From assembly GCA_034698045.1 (NCBI GenBank), contig JAQGAU010000660.1, forward strand, positions 1 through 25,126: 25,126 nt of DNA. The letters are read 5' to 3'. A program made the position numbers and the translations under genes. The notes below the pieces were generated by a model. It ran no database searches. It was not told the DNA's origin and saw only the letters and a list, made by a program, of their open reading frames with translations. Below are positions 1-10,856 of the stretch, piece after piece. The DNA is from Paramacrobiotus richtersi (taxonomy: Eukaryota; Tardigrada; Eutardigrada; Parachela; Macrobiotidae). Numbering within the stretch: position 1 is the stretch's first letter; every line of letters begins with the position of its first letter.

Positions 1-584
1 ACATGCCGTGCCACGCCAACTGACCCTTTTTGTGTAGCTTTGCAATTGTCCAATCTATCCCTGCTTTCAGGGTGAATGGCGTGCGTGTTACGCGCCCGTC
101 TCAATTAGTGCGATATTGTTGCGCCGTTTGTGTTTGATCTGTTGAGCGAGCAATATTGCGAGAAATACAACGGCTAATAAACGGAACAATTCAAGAGCTC
201 GTTGAAAAACAAAAAAGGACAGATCGATGCACGGCAACTTCCGGTTCACAGGATGAAATGCAAACATTAACGTATTAAACGGCTTAAATGTACAATTCCT
301 TAATAAAAGTCCTTCTCACAATAAACTGTTTTTGTTAAAATTATTATGTTACTTTAGGCGCAAGTCATTATGTATCCAAACAGCTCAAATTTCCTAGTAA
401 ATTTTTGCTGGAAAGAAAGTTTCGCCTACTTCTTAACCAGGGAAGAAATTGTAAATGTGAAGAAACACAAAACAATGCTAATAAATACACTTCGTATCGA
501 AGAAAACTATTTTTATGTTTATGTCTATTTGCCAATAGCCCCGAAACAATGTAGACACAATAAAAATTTTTAAAATTCAAAAAA
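1..584. other. AT-rich stretch without a firm gene
   Basis: No convincing gene is visible. A 33-codon minus-strand frame is open from position 100 to the left edge and reads like protein (it contains LKAGIDWTIAKLHKKG), with a stop at 101-103 and a possible splice acceptor just inside it. It could be an exon of a gene continuing to the left, but 33 codons are too few to claim. The rest is AT-rich spacer. Confidence 0.4.
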
Positions 585-720
585 TTAACCCAAGCTAGCG
601 CGCAAAGGAACTCTATTCAAGTTCAAACTAACATTATCGCGCATGATTTCCATACTTAAACGCTGAAATAAAAATCGTCGATCTGCTTTCTCCTGGCCGT
701 AAATGCAAGCGTTTACTTAC
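585..720 (-). mobile_element. Decayed 3' end of a non-LTR retrotransposon
   Basis: Read on the minus strand, this stretch translates to a decayed version of the C-terminal end of the retrotransposon protein at 24286-25125. One frame gives KRLHLRPGESRST, matching KKLFVRTGESRST. After a one-base shift in a T-rich run the next frame gives LFQRLSMEIMRDNVSL, matching LFQRLSLKIMRGNVSL, and then a stop at 585-587. Homology may extend further up (to about 800) but becomes too weak to call. It is a third insertion of the same element lineage and cannot encode anything on its own. Confidence 0.7.
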
Positions 721-1573
721 TTTTAATGAAAGTGAATAATATCACACCGATCCACAAGCATCCACGGCGAACACATACACACACCGGAATCCACATTATT
801 GTGCAGATATATCAAGGCAGCAATCTTCCTGTTACACTGGCAAGAAGCACCGTGACAAGTGAACGCGCTAGGCAACTGCAGGTTCCATCTGATCCGCCAA
901 CCATCGATAAATGATGCGTGATTAATACAGCCGAGGTTCTGGGTCCGAGGCAAATGATGGGAGCAGTTATGAAAATGGGTAAGGAGCTAACGACCACACA
1001 GAGCGATTAGAGGATGGGAGCCCCGTGATTACTTCCAGCTTACCGCTCCAGCGCATATACGGCGGTCTTATCGCTCGGCAAATCAATCCCCCGGGAAGTG
1101 TAATGAACAGGTAGACAACAGGGTAAGATACATATTTCCCGTTGATTGCAATTCCGCGGCTGGTGTGTTTAATAATGCATACTGCTGAGCGATGCGTGTG
1201 CAATCAATGGGGGTAATTCGAGGAGGGAGATAATGAAGCTGCCCAATGTTAAGACGGTGCAGTGACTGGGATGGCTGATTGTGTTGCGCGGAGAAATGGG
1301 AAAAAAGATCGCTTGGAATGCAGGGAGAGGGTGGGAATGGTGGATGGAGGGGGGGAGCGAGGAAAAAAACGCGGAGACGTGTGTGGATGGGGATCCGTGC
1401 ACTGTTGGAGGCTGCACGCCTACGTGATGACCCGGTATCGGTCGTGTAAATTGGAATTAGCAGAAGTTGGGTGGGTGTGGCAGGAAAAAATGCCGGTTTT
1501 TGAGAAAATTTAATCATGCTAACGTGGCGTGTGTAAATTCAGTTGGTGTACTAGAGAATCGGATTATAAATAA
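721..1573. other. Gene-free spacer with a purine-rich tract
   Basis: No gene is supported here. The plus strand at about 1270-1380 is strongly purine-rich, with several runs of three or more G between 1323 and 1355. This bias, not coding constraint, explains the long proline- and serine-rich open frame on the minus strand (1083-1517). A short CA-rich run lies near 771-783. Confidence 0.5.
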
Positions 1574-1678
1574 ATACCAGCATTGCCTTTATACGCGACT
1601 TGTGCAACATTATGTACCAATGTATCATTTAGAATAATACCAGCATTATCCGCGACTTGTGCAACATTCTGTACAATT
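1574..1678. repeat. Two-copy short tandem repeat
   Basis: Two similar units of about 45 bases (1574-1620 and 1637-1678) share ATACCAGCATT, then CGCGACTTGTGCAACATT, then TGTAC, with a small deletion in the second unit. The surrounding DNA up to about 1810 is very AT-rich. No gene is associated with it. Confidence 0.7.
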
Positions 1679-1679
1679 G

Positions 1680-2325
1680 ACACTATTGTACAATCACTCT
1701 TATTAATATTAAAAAATATTACTACTATATATAGTACTTTTATTATTCATTTTATGTATTGTCGAAACGCAATGTTATGTTTAACTTCATGTCAGTTTAA
1801 TGTTTATTGAATTCTTTATCTGAAAATACTTGAGGTAAGTATTAAAACTAGCTACGTTAATACAGTGTACGTGTACCTTTAACTAAATAATCAGCCGTAC
1901 CCGTGGAAAACAATGGTAATTAATTGCTGCGATAGCAAATACAACGGAAAATTTTCATTACATTACGAGTGAATATCGACAACGGTACATTAATATTAAT
2001 GACTCACAACGGCCCTCCGGCAAATATGTTTTTCTGACAATTATTGTATACAGACAGTGTTAATTGATGAACGCTACCGTTATTGGCCCGGAAATAACCA
2101 GCTGACTTTAGATATCCGGGTAAAACAAGTTTCCAGACCAGTGACGAGAATTGTTGGTTTCTGTCACGTAAAATCACACTTCCGCCAACCGCAAATGTTT
2201 GATAAACACTAGAAGTATTTTTAGCGGAAATTCATCACAGAAGCCAGGATGCAAAGCAATAACCATAAGAGAAAGAAAGAGTTAGGAAAAGCATTCAGGA
2301 ATGCAAAAGCTGGATCAGTGTGCAT
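1680..2325. other. Spacer holding 3' flank block of copy A
   Basis: No gene is seen. The part at about 2130-2190 is clearly related to 3815-3875: both contain ACGAGAATTG, then a TTTCT-rich run, then AAAATCACACTTCC. This marks DNA that was duplicated together with the three-exon family. The remainder is AT-rich and unremarkable. Confidence 0.5.
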
Positions 2326-3342
2326 TTAAATCAACTGCCAAGGCCGGCTACAAGTCCGGCATAGTCCATTCCGATCCCATGCGTAGGGATGATCGACGCA
2401 GAAAGCAACGCGCTTGTACACTTGTTCTCCGTGATTGCCGTATGAATCGTTGGTACGAAAATGCCCGACAGTGCGCTGATCATACTGAGGGAGAACGGGT
2501 GGCGCGTCACTGGACGGGAATTCTTGACGGCCGCTGTAGTGGTCATCGATGCGGCCTGTGCGGCCGTAAAAGTCCGCTGTGCATTTCGTAGGCGAAACGC
2601 TACTTCCGTTTTCTACAGTAAACAATCAAACGTTTTTTTTTGAAAATTAGTAAATGCTGCATGTATTCCGCTGTATGTAGAAACTAGGTTATCGTAATAC
2701 CGATCATAGTATCTCTTAGAATTGTGAGAAATCAAAAGAATCTTTTTACTAGCTGGTGAGTCTCTTGGAACATGGTGTGAGCTAGTCGACAGCTGTTCTG
2801 TCTAAGAAAATAGGTAAAGAGGTATTAAGAGCGGAAGAAAGTCGGTCTACTTGTCTTGTGTTCCAGCGTGTTTAAGCATGGAAACTATGCCCGGTAACGT
2901 TAATAGATTTTCATAACTGTTCCTTCGCATGCTAATCGGGACAAATTTTTTATTTAATTTTTGGAATTTCTATTGTGTCAACGTCATTTCTGGGCTATCG
3001 CCCAATAAAAAAAAATATCAAGTGACTTAGCGCTTCATAACTATTCCGAAACATCCCTAATATGGGCCGTACCTTCAGGATGATATCCAAACCATTTGTT
3101 CCCGCAGACACCCCACCGGAGCCGATTGTTCGCATTAGCCTTTTCATCTTCATATTTCACGAGAGAAGGATTGTTGTCTGTGGTCTGCGCAGAAAAACGA
3201 ATACTATTACAGAAATTGTTCGAACACTTGCGATTTGGACGAAATTTGATCAAAAACTTGCATCATACGCCCTAACATCCGGTTTAAATGCTTGGCTCCT
3301 GGGATCATCGCGCTTAGGCTTAGCACGGTTTGCAGCCTCCAT
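2326..3342 (-). CDS. Unrecognised three-exon protein, copy A
   Basis: I do not recognise this protein; it has no signal peptide or membrane segment. The inferred exons are 3342-3262, 3184-3073 and 2612-2326 (phases 0 and 1), giving 159 residues. The start MEAA is shared with copy B. Exon 2 carries NNRLRWG, then GNKWFGYHPE. Exon 3 carries YGR, IDDHYSGRQEF, PQYDQR, GHFR, FCVDHPYAWDR and ends GLCRTCSRPWQLI; the C-x11-C-x2-C tail could bind metal, which is inference. Differences from copies B and C in exon 3 are often silent third-base changes, which supports real coding. The first intron starts with GC, not GT (GAT then GCAAGT), so it needs a GC-AG splice or the copy is damaged. Exons 2 and 3 are confident; exon 1 is less so. 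Confidence 0.65.
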
Positions 3343-4083
3343 TGAGAAGATATGAGGAAACAAAAAAATAGAAGGTAAAGCTGACTGCGATCCAGAATGG
3401 AGACGAAGATCGTGCGCTGACTTCTGCGTCTGTTTTCTACGGTAACAGCTTGTAGCTAGAGAACTGCTTACGGCAAATCACCATAATGGCATTTTTTGCA
3501 AGCTGATCTTACGTACAACTAGCTTGAGTTCTTTCACATACAACGTCGTAGTACACGGAAGCCGGCAAATACAGTTTGTATGTGATCCTTGAACAAGTGT
3601 TGAGTCAACACTTTTTGTATTTTAATAAGCGAACAATGCGCAACCAGAATCGATATAACGAGTCAGATATTGTACCGGTAACGGTATATGGCGGTGTCGA
3701 CCGGATCCCGCGGCAGTTGTTTTCTCCTGACTACTCAGACAGTGTGAACGGATAAAACCTAGCATTGTTTTTGGTTTGAAAGCGAACACCTCAAGTAATT
3801 TCCGGGTTTTCCCTATTTCCAGACCAATTTACGAGAATTGTTTGTTTCTATCATGCAAAATCACACTTCCGGCGACATGATTCAGAATTAATTAAGCATT
3901 GATACATAAAATTCGTACATCATAATCAAGGAATTAAACGCAATGCCGATAGGCAGGACCATACCGTGATTACACAAGCGAAACAGTAACAACAGAGGCA
4001 TAGAGCACTATACAAGTACAGCAGTATAGTTTTGGTTCGGCGCTCGCTGTCGCAGTATGAGCACAAATTCAACCAAAAGACCA
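3343..4083. other. Spacer with an orphan flank block of the three-exon family
   Basis: No gene is seen. The stretch 3643-3790 resembles 11884-12030, which lies just downstream of copy B: both have a CAGTTGTTTT core, then a CTGAC stretch, then CAGACA, then GGATAA. The stretch 3815-3875 resembles 2130-2190, downstream of copy A. The block therefore looks like the 3' flank of a further family member whose gene body is no longer present next to it. Confidence 0.5.
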
Positions 4084-6887
4084 TTACAACGATTTCTGTT
4101 CTTCTATAAAGTCAAACATCGTCCAGGTACCCAGCGTTATATCGTACGCCTCCGACCAACGTGCATTCTCAAAAGTCTTCTTTCCATCGCTATCCACCGC
4201 TGTTTCCGTCTTGCCACCCGAAACAATGATTCGACCATAATGAATTTTGACGGAATGTTCAATTCGGGGCGCATTCAAATCAGCCATCCGTTCCCACTCT
4301 CCGTTATATTCATCCCGGCTCCGGCGGAATGAATATGCGGAATGACCCCGGTCGCTCTCGGTCAGACGCCGCAGATCCAGACGGTAGACATGATGGCCGT
4401 TGCCTGACTCCTCCTCCTCATACGGTAGGCTCTCCAGTCCACCGATGACGTAGAGAAAGGGGCCGCATTGAATCATCGCCGTGTCCCGCCGAGGTAGCGG
4501 CAACTTGGGAAGGTACTTCCATGGAAGATATCCGCCCTCGTCAACGAACTCATCGGGTGTCAAAGGAGGGACGTCCCATACATCGCCAGCGGTGTCGCAC
4601 AGTGCAATGCTGTTATTCAGGAACATGTAGCCATATCCGCCGTGGCATATGGTAATAAAGTATGAGGTTAAGCATCCAATACTTGTACTGCCAGCGAATT
4701 GTACGAGGCAGAACCGACACCTACAACACATTAACATGTTTCGTCAACGGAAGTACCTGCGGATTCTCGAGCAAGTTATTATCCGGTATTCGTACACTTT
4801 GACCATTTGAAAAGCGCTGTGATCTACTAAGCACCAGGAACTATGTCTGGAGTTCAGCCTCGTTCTTGAAAGTTGTAAAGAAAACAACCACGTTATCTGG
4901 GAAGAAAGCGAAAAACAGCCGAAGACGAAGGGATGTTTTTCCATTAGGTACTTTCACAGTATACGTAGTATCACTAGCATGCTTTCACCATATGGACATA
5001 TTTGCACTTGGAGTACTCCGAATACGCTTGTTAGCGTAAGGGATTTCGTTAGAAAAGGAAGACGCGGCTTACTGCGCTGAGCCATCGTCGCGTGATTCAT
5101 CATGTTCGAGTTGCGTATCAGGAGGTTCCCACGCTGTACGTTCCCCGGTTTTCCAGTTAATACGGAGGAACTTCCGATCCCGATACGGCCCGTCCATTGT
5201 GTAAACGTAATCTCCGCCAACGATGCCATTCTTATAGCCGACTTTATCCAGTATTTCACGACCTGCGAAAGTGTTTTGTACAAATCAGAACAGTAATGAA
5301 AGATTCGGTGCAGTTCCTTACTGTTATTCTCGCCGATTTCACTCGTGACTGCTCTTTTCGGCATTTTCCCGGGATTCTCACACTGGCTGATCAGCGGTTG
5401 AAGAAGATTCGTAGAGTGATCATCCAGAATGATATGAGCCAGAACCAGGCTCAAAACGCCGGGTTTCTTCCGGTTTTCTGGGTCGGCAGCGCACCAAGCC
5501 ATCACCGCCTACAAAGAGAATTTCCAATTTATTTATTTATTTTTTTCATTAACAGACAAACCCCTTGTTCGGACTCACGAAGTCAGATTGCATACTACAA
5601 AAATCACAAGAAATTCAGTAGTGACGATCTAAAAATACGAAAACTCTGGGATATTATACACTATGTTATGTAATATTACACGCTAAAAATCAGAAAAAAA
5701 ATAAAAAAAAATCAGACTGTTTTTGTAAGCTAAATACTGGAAAACATTGAACGACTTTCCCTGGAAGTAGCTGAGTACCAGAAAAGCGGCTTACAAGCAA
5801 AAATATGTCACTGCATGTGCGACTATGTACACTGGTTTATTTCGCGCATCCGGTTTTTACTACGAGTTGCTTTTATATAAATTCTTGAAATAAATAAATA
5901 AAATAAAATTACTTATAAATAAATATATAAAATTTTAAAATAGCAAAGAAAATCAGCAGCATTCAAGGAAAAATCTATGAAATTCCAGGTATGCAAGCAA
6001 CTGCGATAAATATTCAGCAACCGTTAGAAAAGCTGTTAGCTAGTTTAGCGAGATAATTACAATATTTTAACATTTACCGTGCAGACATCCTTTTCCAGTA
6101 AGGGAAGGAACCCGTCGTCCGACATCAACGCAACCAATTCTGTGACAGAAAAATCCAAAAACTCTCGGCACTTGCTGGCATCTTCCATTTTAAGTGAAAT
6201 CCCCACTAAAGCCATGCTCGTAACTTTCCCAAAGCCGTACGTGTTCCCATTGCGCCATAAACGACACAACTCGTCCATCCCCAGCGTGGGCAACAGATTC
6301 CGCAGCGCATTTAGACAGTCTTCTTCCAGCTGCTCCAACTGGAAATATTTGGACAGAACAAAAATGTCCCAGACAATCGTTGCCGTGATATCCAGTTTCG
6401 AGTTGGCATTGCACAGACTGAACAGGACCGCTGAGAAAGTTTCCGCGTTCACGTTTTCCGGAGGACCCATGGATACAGTGTTCAGGCTGCCCTTGACGTG
6501 AGATCGAAGTAGGGAGGCAAAATACGGAGAGCTCTGGATGAGGCGACGTGTTTCTGCCACGAACACATTCTCCCCGATGGATAGCTGGACTTTATCCGCA
6601 CTGTTGTCTGGTTTTGGACAAAAAGCATCGTTTCTTCCTGGTTCCTGTTTCGATTCCTGTAATCGTTTTGAATGGAACAAAATCTGATTTTCGGTTGCGA
6701 ATAAACTGCATATGCTTGACACAGACAAATCAATGAAAAAGCATTTCCCTTGTCAGCGAATCAGCTCAATACTTGCCTCAGATCCTACCCAATTTCCCTT
6801 GAATCTACCAGCGACGGAAAATCTATACGGCTGAGTTCTCTCCAGAAAAATCGGGTATAAAACGCACCTTAGGCATTTCCAACCCAT
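4084..6887 (-). CDS. BTB-BACK-Kelch protein, downstream twin
   Basis: Proteins of this class usually act as cytoplasmic adaptors that bring a substrate, held by the Kelch repeats, to a cullin-3 ubiquitin ligase bound by the BTB domain; that role is inferred from the family. The exons are 6887-6789, 6656-6078, 5508-5322, 5262-5073 and 4720-4084, giving 563 residues. The BTB fold spans roughly residues 50-150 (LSIGENVFVAE, RLIQSSPYF, FVLSKYFQLEQLEEDCLNAL). BACK follows to about 270, crossing the exon 2/3 junction (AVMAWCAADPENRKKPGVL). Kelch-like blades come last, with LYVIGG, YRLDL, GEWERMADLNAPRIEHSV, IIVSGG and a final LGTWTMF. About four blades are recognisable against the usual five or six, so the propeller is short or divergent. 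The splice phases match its twin upstream exactly. The start MGW was chosen because its exon aligns with the twin's first exon in the coding frame. Confidence 0.88.
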
Positions 6888-7639
6888 TTTGTTATAACAT
6901 TATTATCAGAAAATTAATTAGAAGATGCGTGGAATTTTCATGAACCTCAGACGACAAACTGAACGCTAGCGTTACACTGAAGGCTAGCAACGAGGATGGC
7001 ATACGCAGGCTTGCACATGCCATTGATGCCACATGGCAGCGTCAGTCTCTCTGTTCTGAGCCGGTGCCAGCTGAGCGTTAACCGGCTCAGAACAGCGAGA
7101 CTGACAGCAGACATGGCTATAACGAAAAATGAACAGCTAGACAGTAAATAGCAAGCACACGAACGGTGCCACCGTGCCAGTCCTTCTGCCATGCCGGTCC
7201 CCTTCATCAGAATCTAATCAAGGAACTTATGTATTAATGCAGTTTCCAATAGAACTGAAAATTACAACAACGGAGGCACACATTTTCAAGAACAGTGGCA
7301 TAACACTGGCGCGGCGCCCTCATTCGCATAATGACAAAAGCTTCAAACCTGAGGATCAGTAAACAATAGTAATGCTGATTTATTGTCGTTCCGCAACGGA
7401 ACAACGTCCCCTCTGGGCGTTTGACATAACTCCGCAATATTGCGTACAACAACACGAAGCGCAAATTGTCAATTCACAGAAAACAGCCAAACAACAGACA
7501 GCAAAGGAATAGACATAGAGTAAAGTAATTAGAGGCGAAATAGCTGCAACTGTTGGAATGACCGCCATCGTTCGACCACAAATATTTGGAATGGCCACAA
7601 ATAAAAGACCAGCAGAACAATTTGTCTTCCTAAGTAGCA
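6888..7639. other. Spacer between the BTB-Kelch twins
   Basis: This is the 5' flank of the downstream twin (about 6888-7210) followed by the 3' flank of the upstream twin. Apart from the hairpin at 7041-7105, no gene or mobile element is visible. Parts of 6950-7110 align loosely with 10190-10310, the matching position upstream of the other twin, so the promoter regions were duplicated with the genes. Confidence 0.5.
7041..7105. promoter_or_regulatory. Long hairpin about 150 bases upstream of the downstream BTB-Kelch gene
   Basis: Two 24-base arms (7041-7064 and 7082-7105) are inverted copies with a single mismatch, separated by 17 bases. The arms centre on CTGTTCTGAGCCGG and its complement. 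The hairpin begins 154 bases upstream of the inferred start codon at 6887. Its role is unknown; it may be a remnant of a small inverted-repeat element or a regulatory structure. Confidence 0.6.
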
Positions 7640-10108
7640 TCAACGGTCAAACATCGTCCAGGCATTCAGCGTCGTATCGTACGCCTCCGACCAGCGTGCA
7701 CTTTCGAAAGTCTTCTTTCCTTCGCTATCCACCGTTGTTTCCGTCTTGCCACCCGAGACAATGATTCGACCATAGTGAATTTTGACGGAATGTTCAATTC
7801 GGGGCGCGTTCAAGTCGGCAGTCCGTTCCCATTCTCCCCTATACTCTTCATCCCCGCCATCCTTGGTCAGACGCCGCAGATCCAGACGGTAGACATGATG
7901 GGCGTTCCCTGTGTCAGCCACGTACGGTTTGTACTCCATCCCACCGATAACGTACAGAAAGGTGCCACACTGAATCATCGCCGGGTTTTTCCGCGGTAGC
8001 GGCAACGTGGGAAGATACTGCCATGGAAGGAAGCCGCCCTCGAGAATGTACTTTCCTTGTGTCAAGGGCGGATCTTCCCACGTATCACCGGCGGTGTCGC
8101 ACAATGCAATGGTATTGTTGAGTTCCGCATAGTGATACTTGTTGTGTGATATGTCCATTGAGTATGAGATCAAGCAGCCAATGTTTGTTCTGCCGGCAAA
8201 CTGTACGAGGCAAAACCGATACCTATACAACACATTGAAAGTTTGCTCATGTGACACGTCCCACGCACCGCCATCATATCATTATGAGCCACTAAACAGT
8301 AAACACTTACAATTCAGCTTCGTTCTCGAAATTTGCAAATAAAAAATCAGATCAGGAAGAAAGACAGAGAGAGAGAAAAGGAATCGAAAAAAATGTTAGC
8401 TGAAACTTTATCTTCATTGCTGATGTTTCACAACTTGGGCCAATCTGTGGCAATCGTTTTTTTCAGCGTATGTTGTTGTAACAGGAAGACGCGACTTACT
8501 GCGCTGGTTCATCGCATTCATCGCCCTCCCATTGCACAGCAGGAGGTTCCCACGCTGTTCGTTCCCCATTTCTCCAGTTAATCCGGAGGAATTTCCGATC
8601 CCAGCGCGGCCTGTCCATTGCGTAAACATAGTCTCCAGCGACGATGCCGTCACTACAGCCGACCTTTTCGAGGACTTTGGGACCTGCAAAAGCGCCCAAT
8701 ACGAATTAAAACAGTTATGAAGAGTGGGTAGTCATGTCCTTACTGTCATTCTCACTGCTTCCGCTTGTGGCTGCTCTTTTCGGTAATTTCTCTGGTTTCT
8801 CACGCTGGCCGATCAGAGGTTGAAGAAGGTGTTCAGAACTAGCGTCCCATACGACGTGTGGCAGGATCAGGCTCAAAACGCCCGGTTTCTTCCGGGTTTC
8901 TGGATCTTGTTCAAACCAAGTGAGGACCGCCTACAAAGAGAATTTTCGATGTTTTAAACAAAATAGCTGCATTACTTACTAGTATATCATCCTATATGTG
9001 CTACATGTATAAATAACCAATTGTATAAAAATCGAAATATTTTTGTTACTAAAAAACTGAAGAAAATTACATGAATTCGATACGAAAAAGCACTGTTTGA
9101 CTACTGTAATTCGCGTGTTCAATTCGGCCAATTAGTAGTTTATCTAATTCCTCGTTTTGAAAATAAACCAATTAGATAAAAAAATGCACTAAAACTCATT
9201 CAAAAAATCTCTGAAATGTGAAAAATCCAGAAAATTTAAAGTGCAATTGAACAGCTCTTAGAAAGAGTTTAGCTATAATAGTTGACAATTTAACCATGCA
9301 GGCATCCTTTTCCAGTAAGGGCAGGAACATGTCGTCCGACATCAACGCAACCAATTCTTTAACAGAAAAATCCAAAAATTCTCCGCACTGGCTGGCTTCT
9401 TGCATTTTAAGTGAAATCCCCACTAAGGCCAGGCTCGTAACTTTCCTAAACCCATACGTATTCCCGTTGCGCCATAAACGACACAACTCATCCATCCCGA
9501 GCGTGGGCAGCATTTTCCGCAGCGCATTTAAACAGTTCTCTTCAAGCTGCTCCAGCTCGAAATATTTCGAGAGAACAATAATGTCGCACACAATCGCCGG
9601 GCTAATCTCCAGTTTCGAGTTCGCATTGCACAGACTGAATACGACAGCCAGGAAAGCTGACGTCTGGACGTTTTCGGGAGGAACCATTGAAACAGTGATC
9701 GGATTGGTCTCGGTCTGATATCGCACTAGAAAGTTAAAATACGGAGAGCTCTGAATGAGTCGTTGTTTTTCTGCCACAAGCACTGTGTTCCCTATGGATA
9801 ACGTCACTTCGTCGACACTGATGCTTTGCTTCGGACAAAAAGGCTCGCTTTTTCCTGGTGCATGTTTCGGTTTCTACAATAGACAGAATTAATTGTGATT
9901 TTTCCTTTGCGAGTAGATGGTATAATCTCTAAACCGATGGATCCAGAACAGAACGCATTTCCTGATCTAGCTCGATAGACGACAGTCAGTACGTTACCTT
10001 GGGTCCCTTCGAATTTTCCTCGAATCGAACAGAAGTGGAAATTTTGTACGGCTGAGTTCTCTGCCATAAAATCGGGAGTAAAACTTTCCTTACAATTCCC
10101 CATTCCAT
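7640..10108 (-). CDS. BTB-BACK-Kelch protein, upstream twin
   Basis: This is the paralogue of the gene at 4084-6887, probably also a cullin-3 ligase adaptor (family inference). The exons are 10108-9998, 9873-9295, 8930-8744, 8683-8500 and 8222-7640, giving 547 residues. Exons 2 and 3 are the same length as in the twin (579 and 187 bases), and all introns share phase. The BTB region has LSIGNTVLVAE, RLIQSSPYF and VLSKYFELEQLEENCLNAL. BACK continues into exon 3 with AVLTWFEQDPETRKKPGVL. The Kelch part includes GDYVYAMDRPRWDRKFLRIN, LYVIGG, YRLDL, GEWERTADLNAPRIEHSV, IIVSGG and LNAWTMF. It differs from the twin mainly by short indels in loops, for example the shorter linker after YRLDL. The start at 10108 (MEWG) sits in an exon whose frame RTQPY matches the twin. 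A longer open frame starting at 10103 is in the wrong phase to splice. Confidence 0.88.
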
Positions 10109-10250
10109 TTTCTCAGAAATGATCAGGAAAAATTAAAATGCGTTGTACTTTTTACGAAAACATCGAAATAAACCTGAAATCAAAATAAACTGACTAGAAC
10201 AGCGTTTCAGACGGCTGTACTGTAATAGACCGGAAAGGATGGACTGCGGC

Positions 10251-10312
10251 AGGCAGCCGAGCTGAACGCCAGCTGAACTCAACAGCGACACAGCGCAGAG
10301 AGACAATCGGCT
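10251..10312. promoter_or_regulatory. Imperfect hairpin upstream of the upstream BTB-Kelch gene
   Basis: The 8-base segments GCAGCCGA (from about 10252) and TCGGCTGC (near 10307), and CAGCGCAG with CTGCGCTG inside the same stretch, can pair. The region shares CCAGCTGA and AACAGCGA with the hairpin at 7041-7105, at the matching distance from the start codon. It probably descends from the same ancestral promoter segment. Its function is not known. Confidence 0.4.
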
Positions 10313-10369
10313 GCGCTGGCTTGCTGCGTGCACCTGGCTTGGCTGAAAACAAAGTGAGCCTGCCCAGTG

Positions 10370-10649
10370 CCATCGCCGTTCTCTAGCTGCGGTGTCGTGG
10401 ACTGCGTCTCTCTACCTTCTCGAGAGAGTAGCGTCACGAAGTACGCACGCCGCTAGAGAACGGCGATGCCAGTGCCCGCTAACCGTATTCCTCTGCTCGT
10501 GGTGGATCTGCCTCCGCTTGCGATGGATCTGCTGGACCGAAATGGCCAGAGGGATAAACTTGTCTTGTCTTCTCTTTTCGTCCATTGTATAACCATCGCC
10601 ATAACCATCGTGAAGGTAGAGAGACACCGCAGCTAGAGAACGGCGATGG
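10370..10649. repeat. Nested inverted repeat (three related units)
   Basis: The outer arms (10370-10396 and 10623-10649) are perfect 27-base inverted copies. Both continue into CTCTCTACCTTC after a 12-base insertion on the left side. A third unit, in the same orientation as the right arm, lies at 10453-10468 and forms with the left arm a near-palindrome of about 98 bases (10371-10468). The whole is about 280 bases, the size of a small non-autonomous inverted-repeat transposon, but no clear target-site duplication is seen. It contains no gene and lies 262 bases upstream of the BTB-Kelch start at 10108. Confidence 0.7.
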
Positions 10650-10856
10650 TATAACATAACCTTGGCAGATAGGAAGCTCACCGAATCAAAATTATTGAAT
10701 GCCACAGTGGCATTGCCACTATGGCGAACTTTCAGCCACCGTTCCCGTCACATGAACGGATTTATAAAAATATTTGCCATCGGAAGATTCGGAACAAATG
10801 GATATGATTCCCTTTTAAAGTCCTTCGCTAGATATAATCTCGCTGTCCATCTGCAG

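Noticed and set aside
1083..1517. A 144-codon minus-strand open frame rich in proline and serine
   Set aside because: It is the complement of a purine-rich tract, has no domain, and its composition explains the lack of stops.
4744..4944. A 66-codon minus-strand frame between Kelch exons
   Set aside because: It lies wholly in the inferred intron 4721-5072 and has no counterpart in the twin gene.
6079..6501. A 140-codon plus-strand frame, with a similar one at 9296-9718
   Set aside because: Both are the complement of the BTB exons and are similar only because the exons are paralogous.
6657..6728. N-terminal extension MSVSSICSLF of the downstream BTB exon
   Set aside because: It is open frame reading back into the intron. 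The acceptor at 6657 and a matching first exon (6887-6789) explain the gene better and agree with the twin.
9804..10103. A 99-codon frame starting MGNCKESF upstream of the upper BTB exon
   Set aside because: Spliced at the donor at 9997 it would join the BTB exon in the wrong phase. The frame starting at 10108 is the one conserved with the twin.
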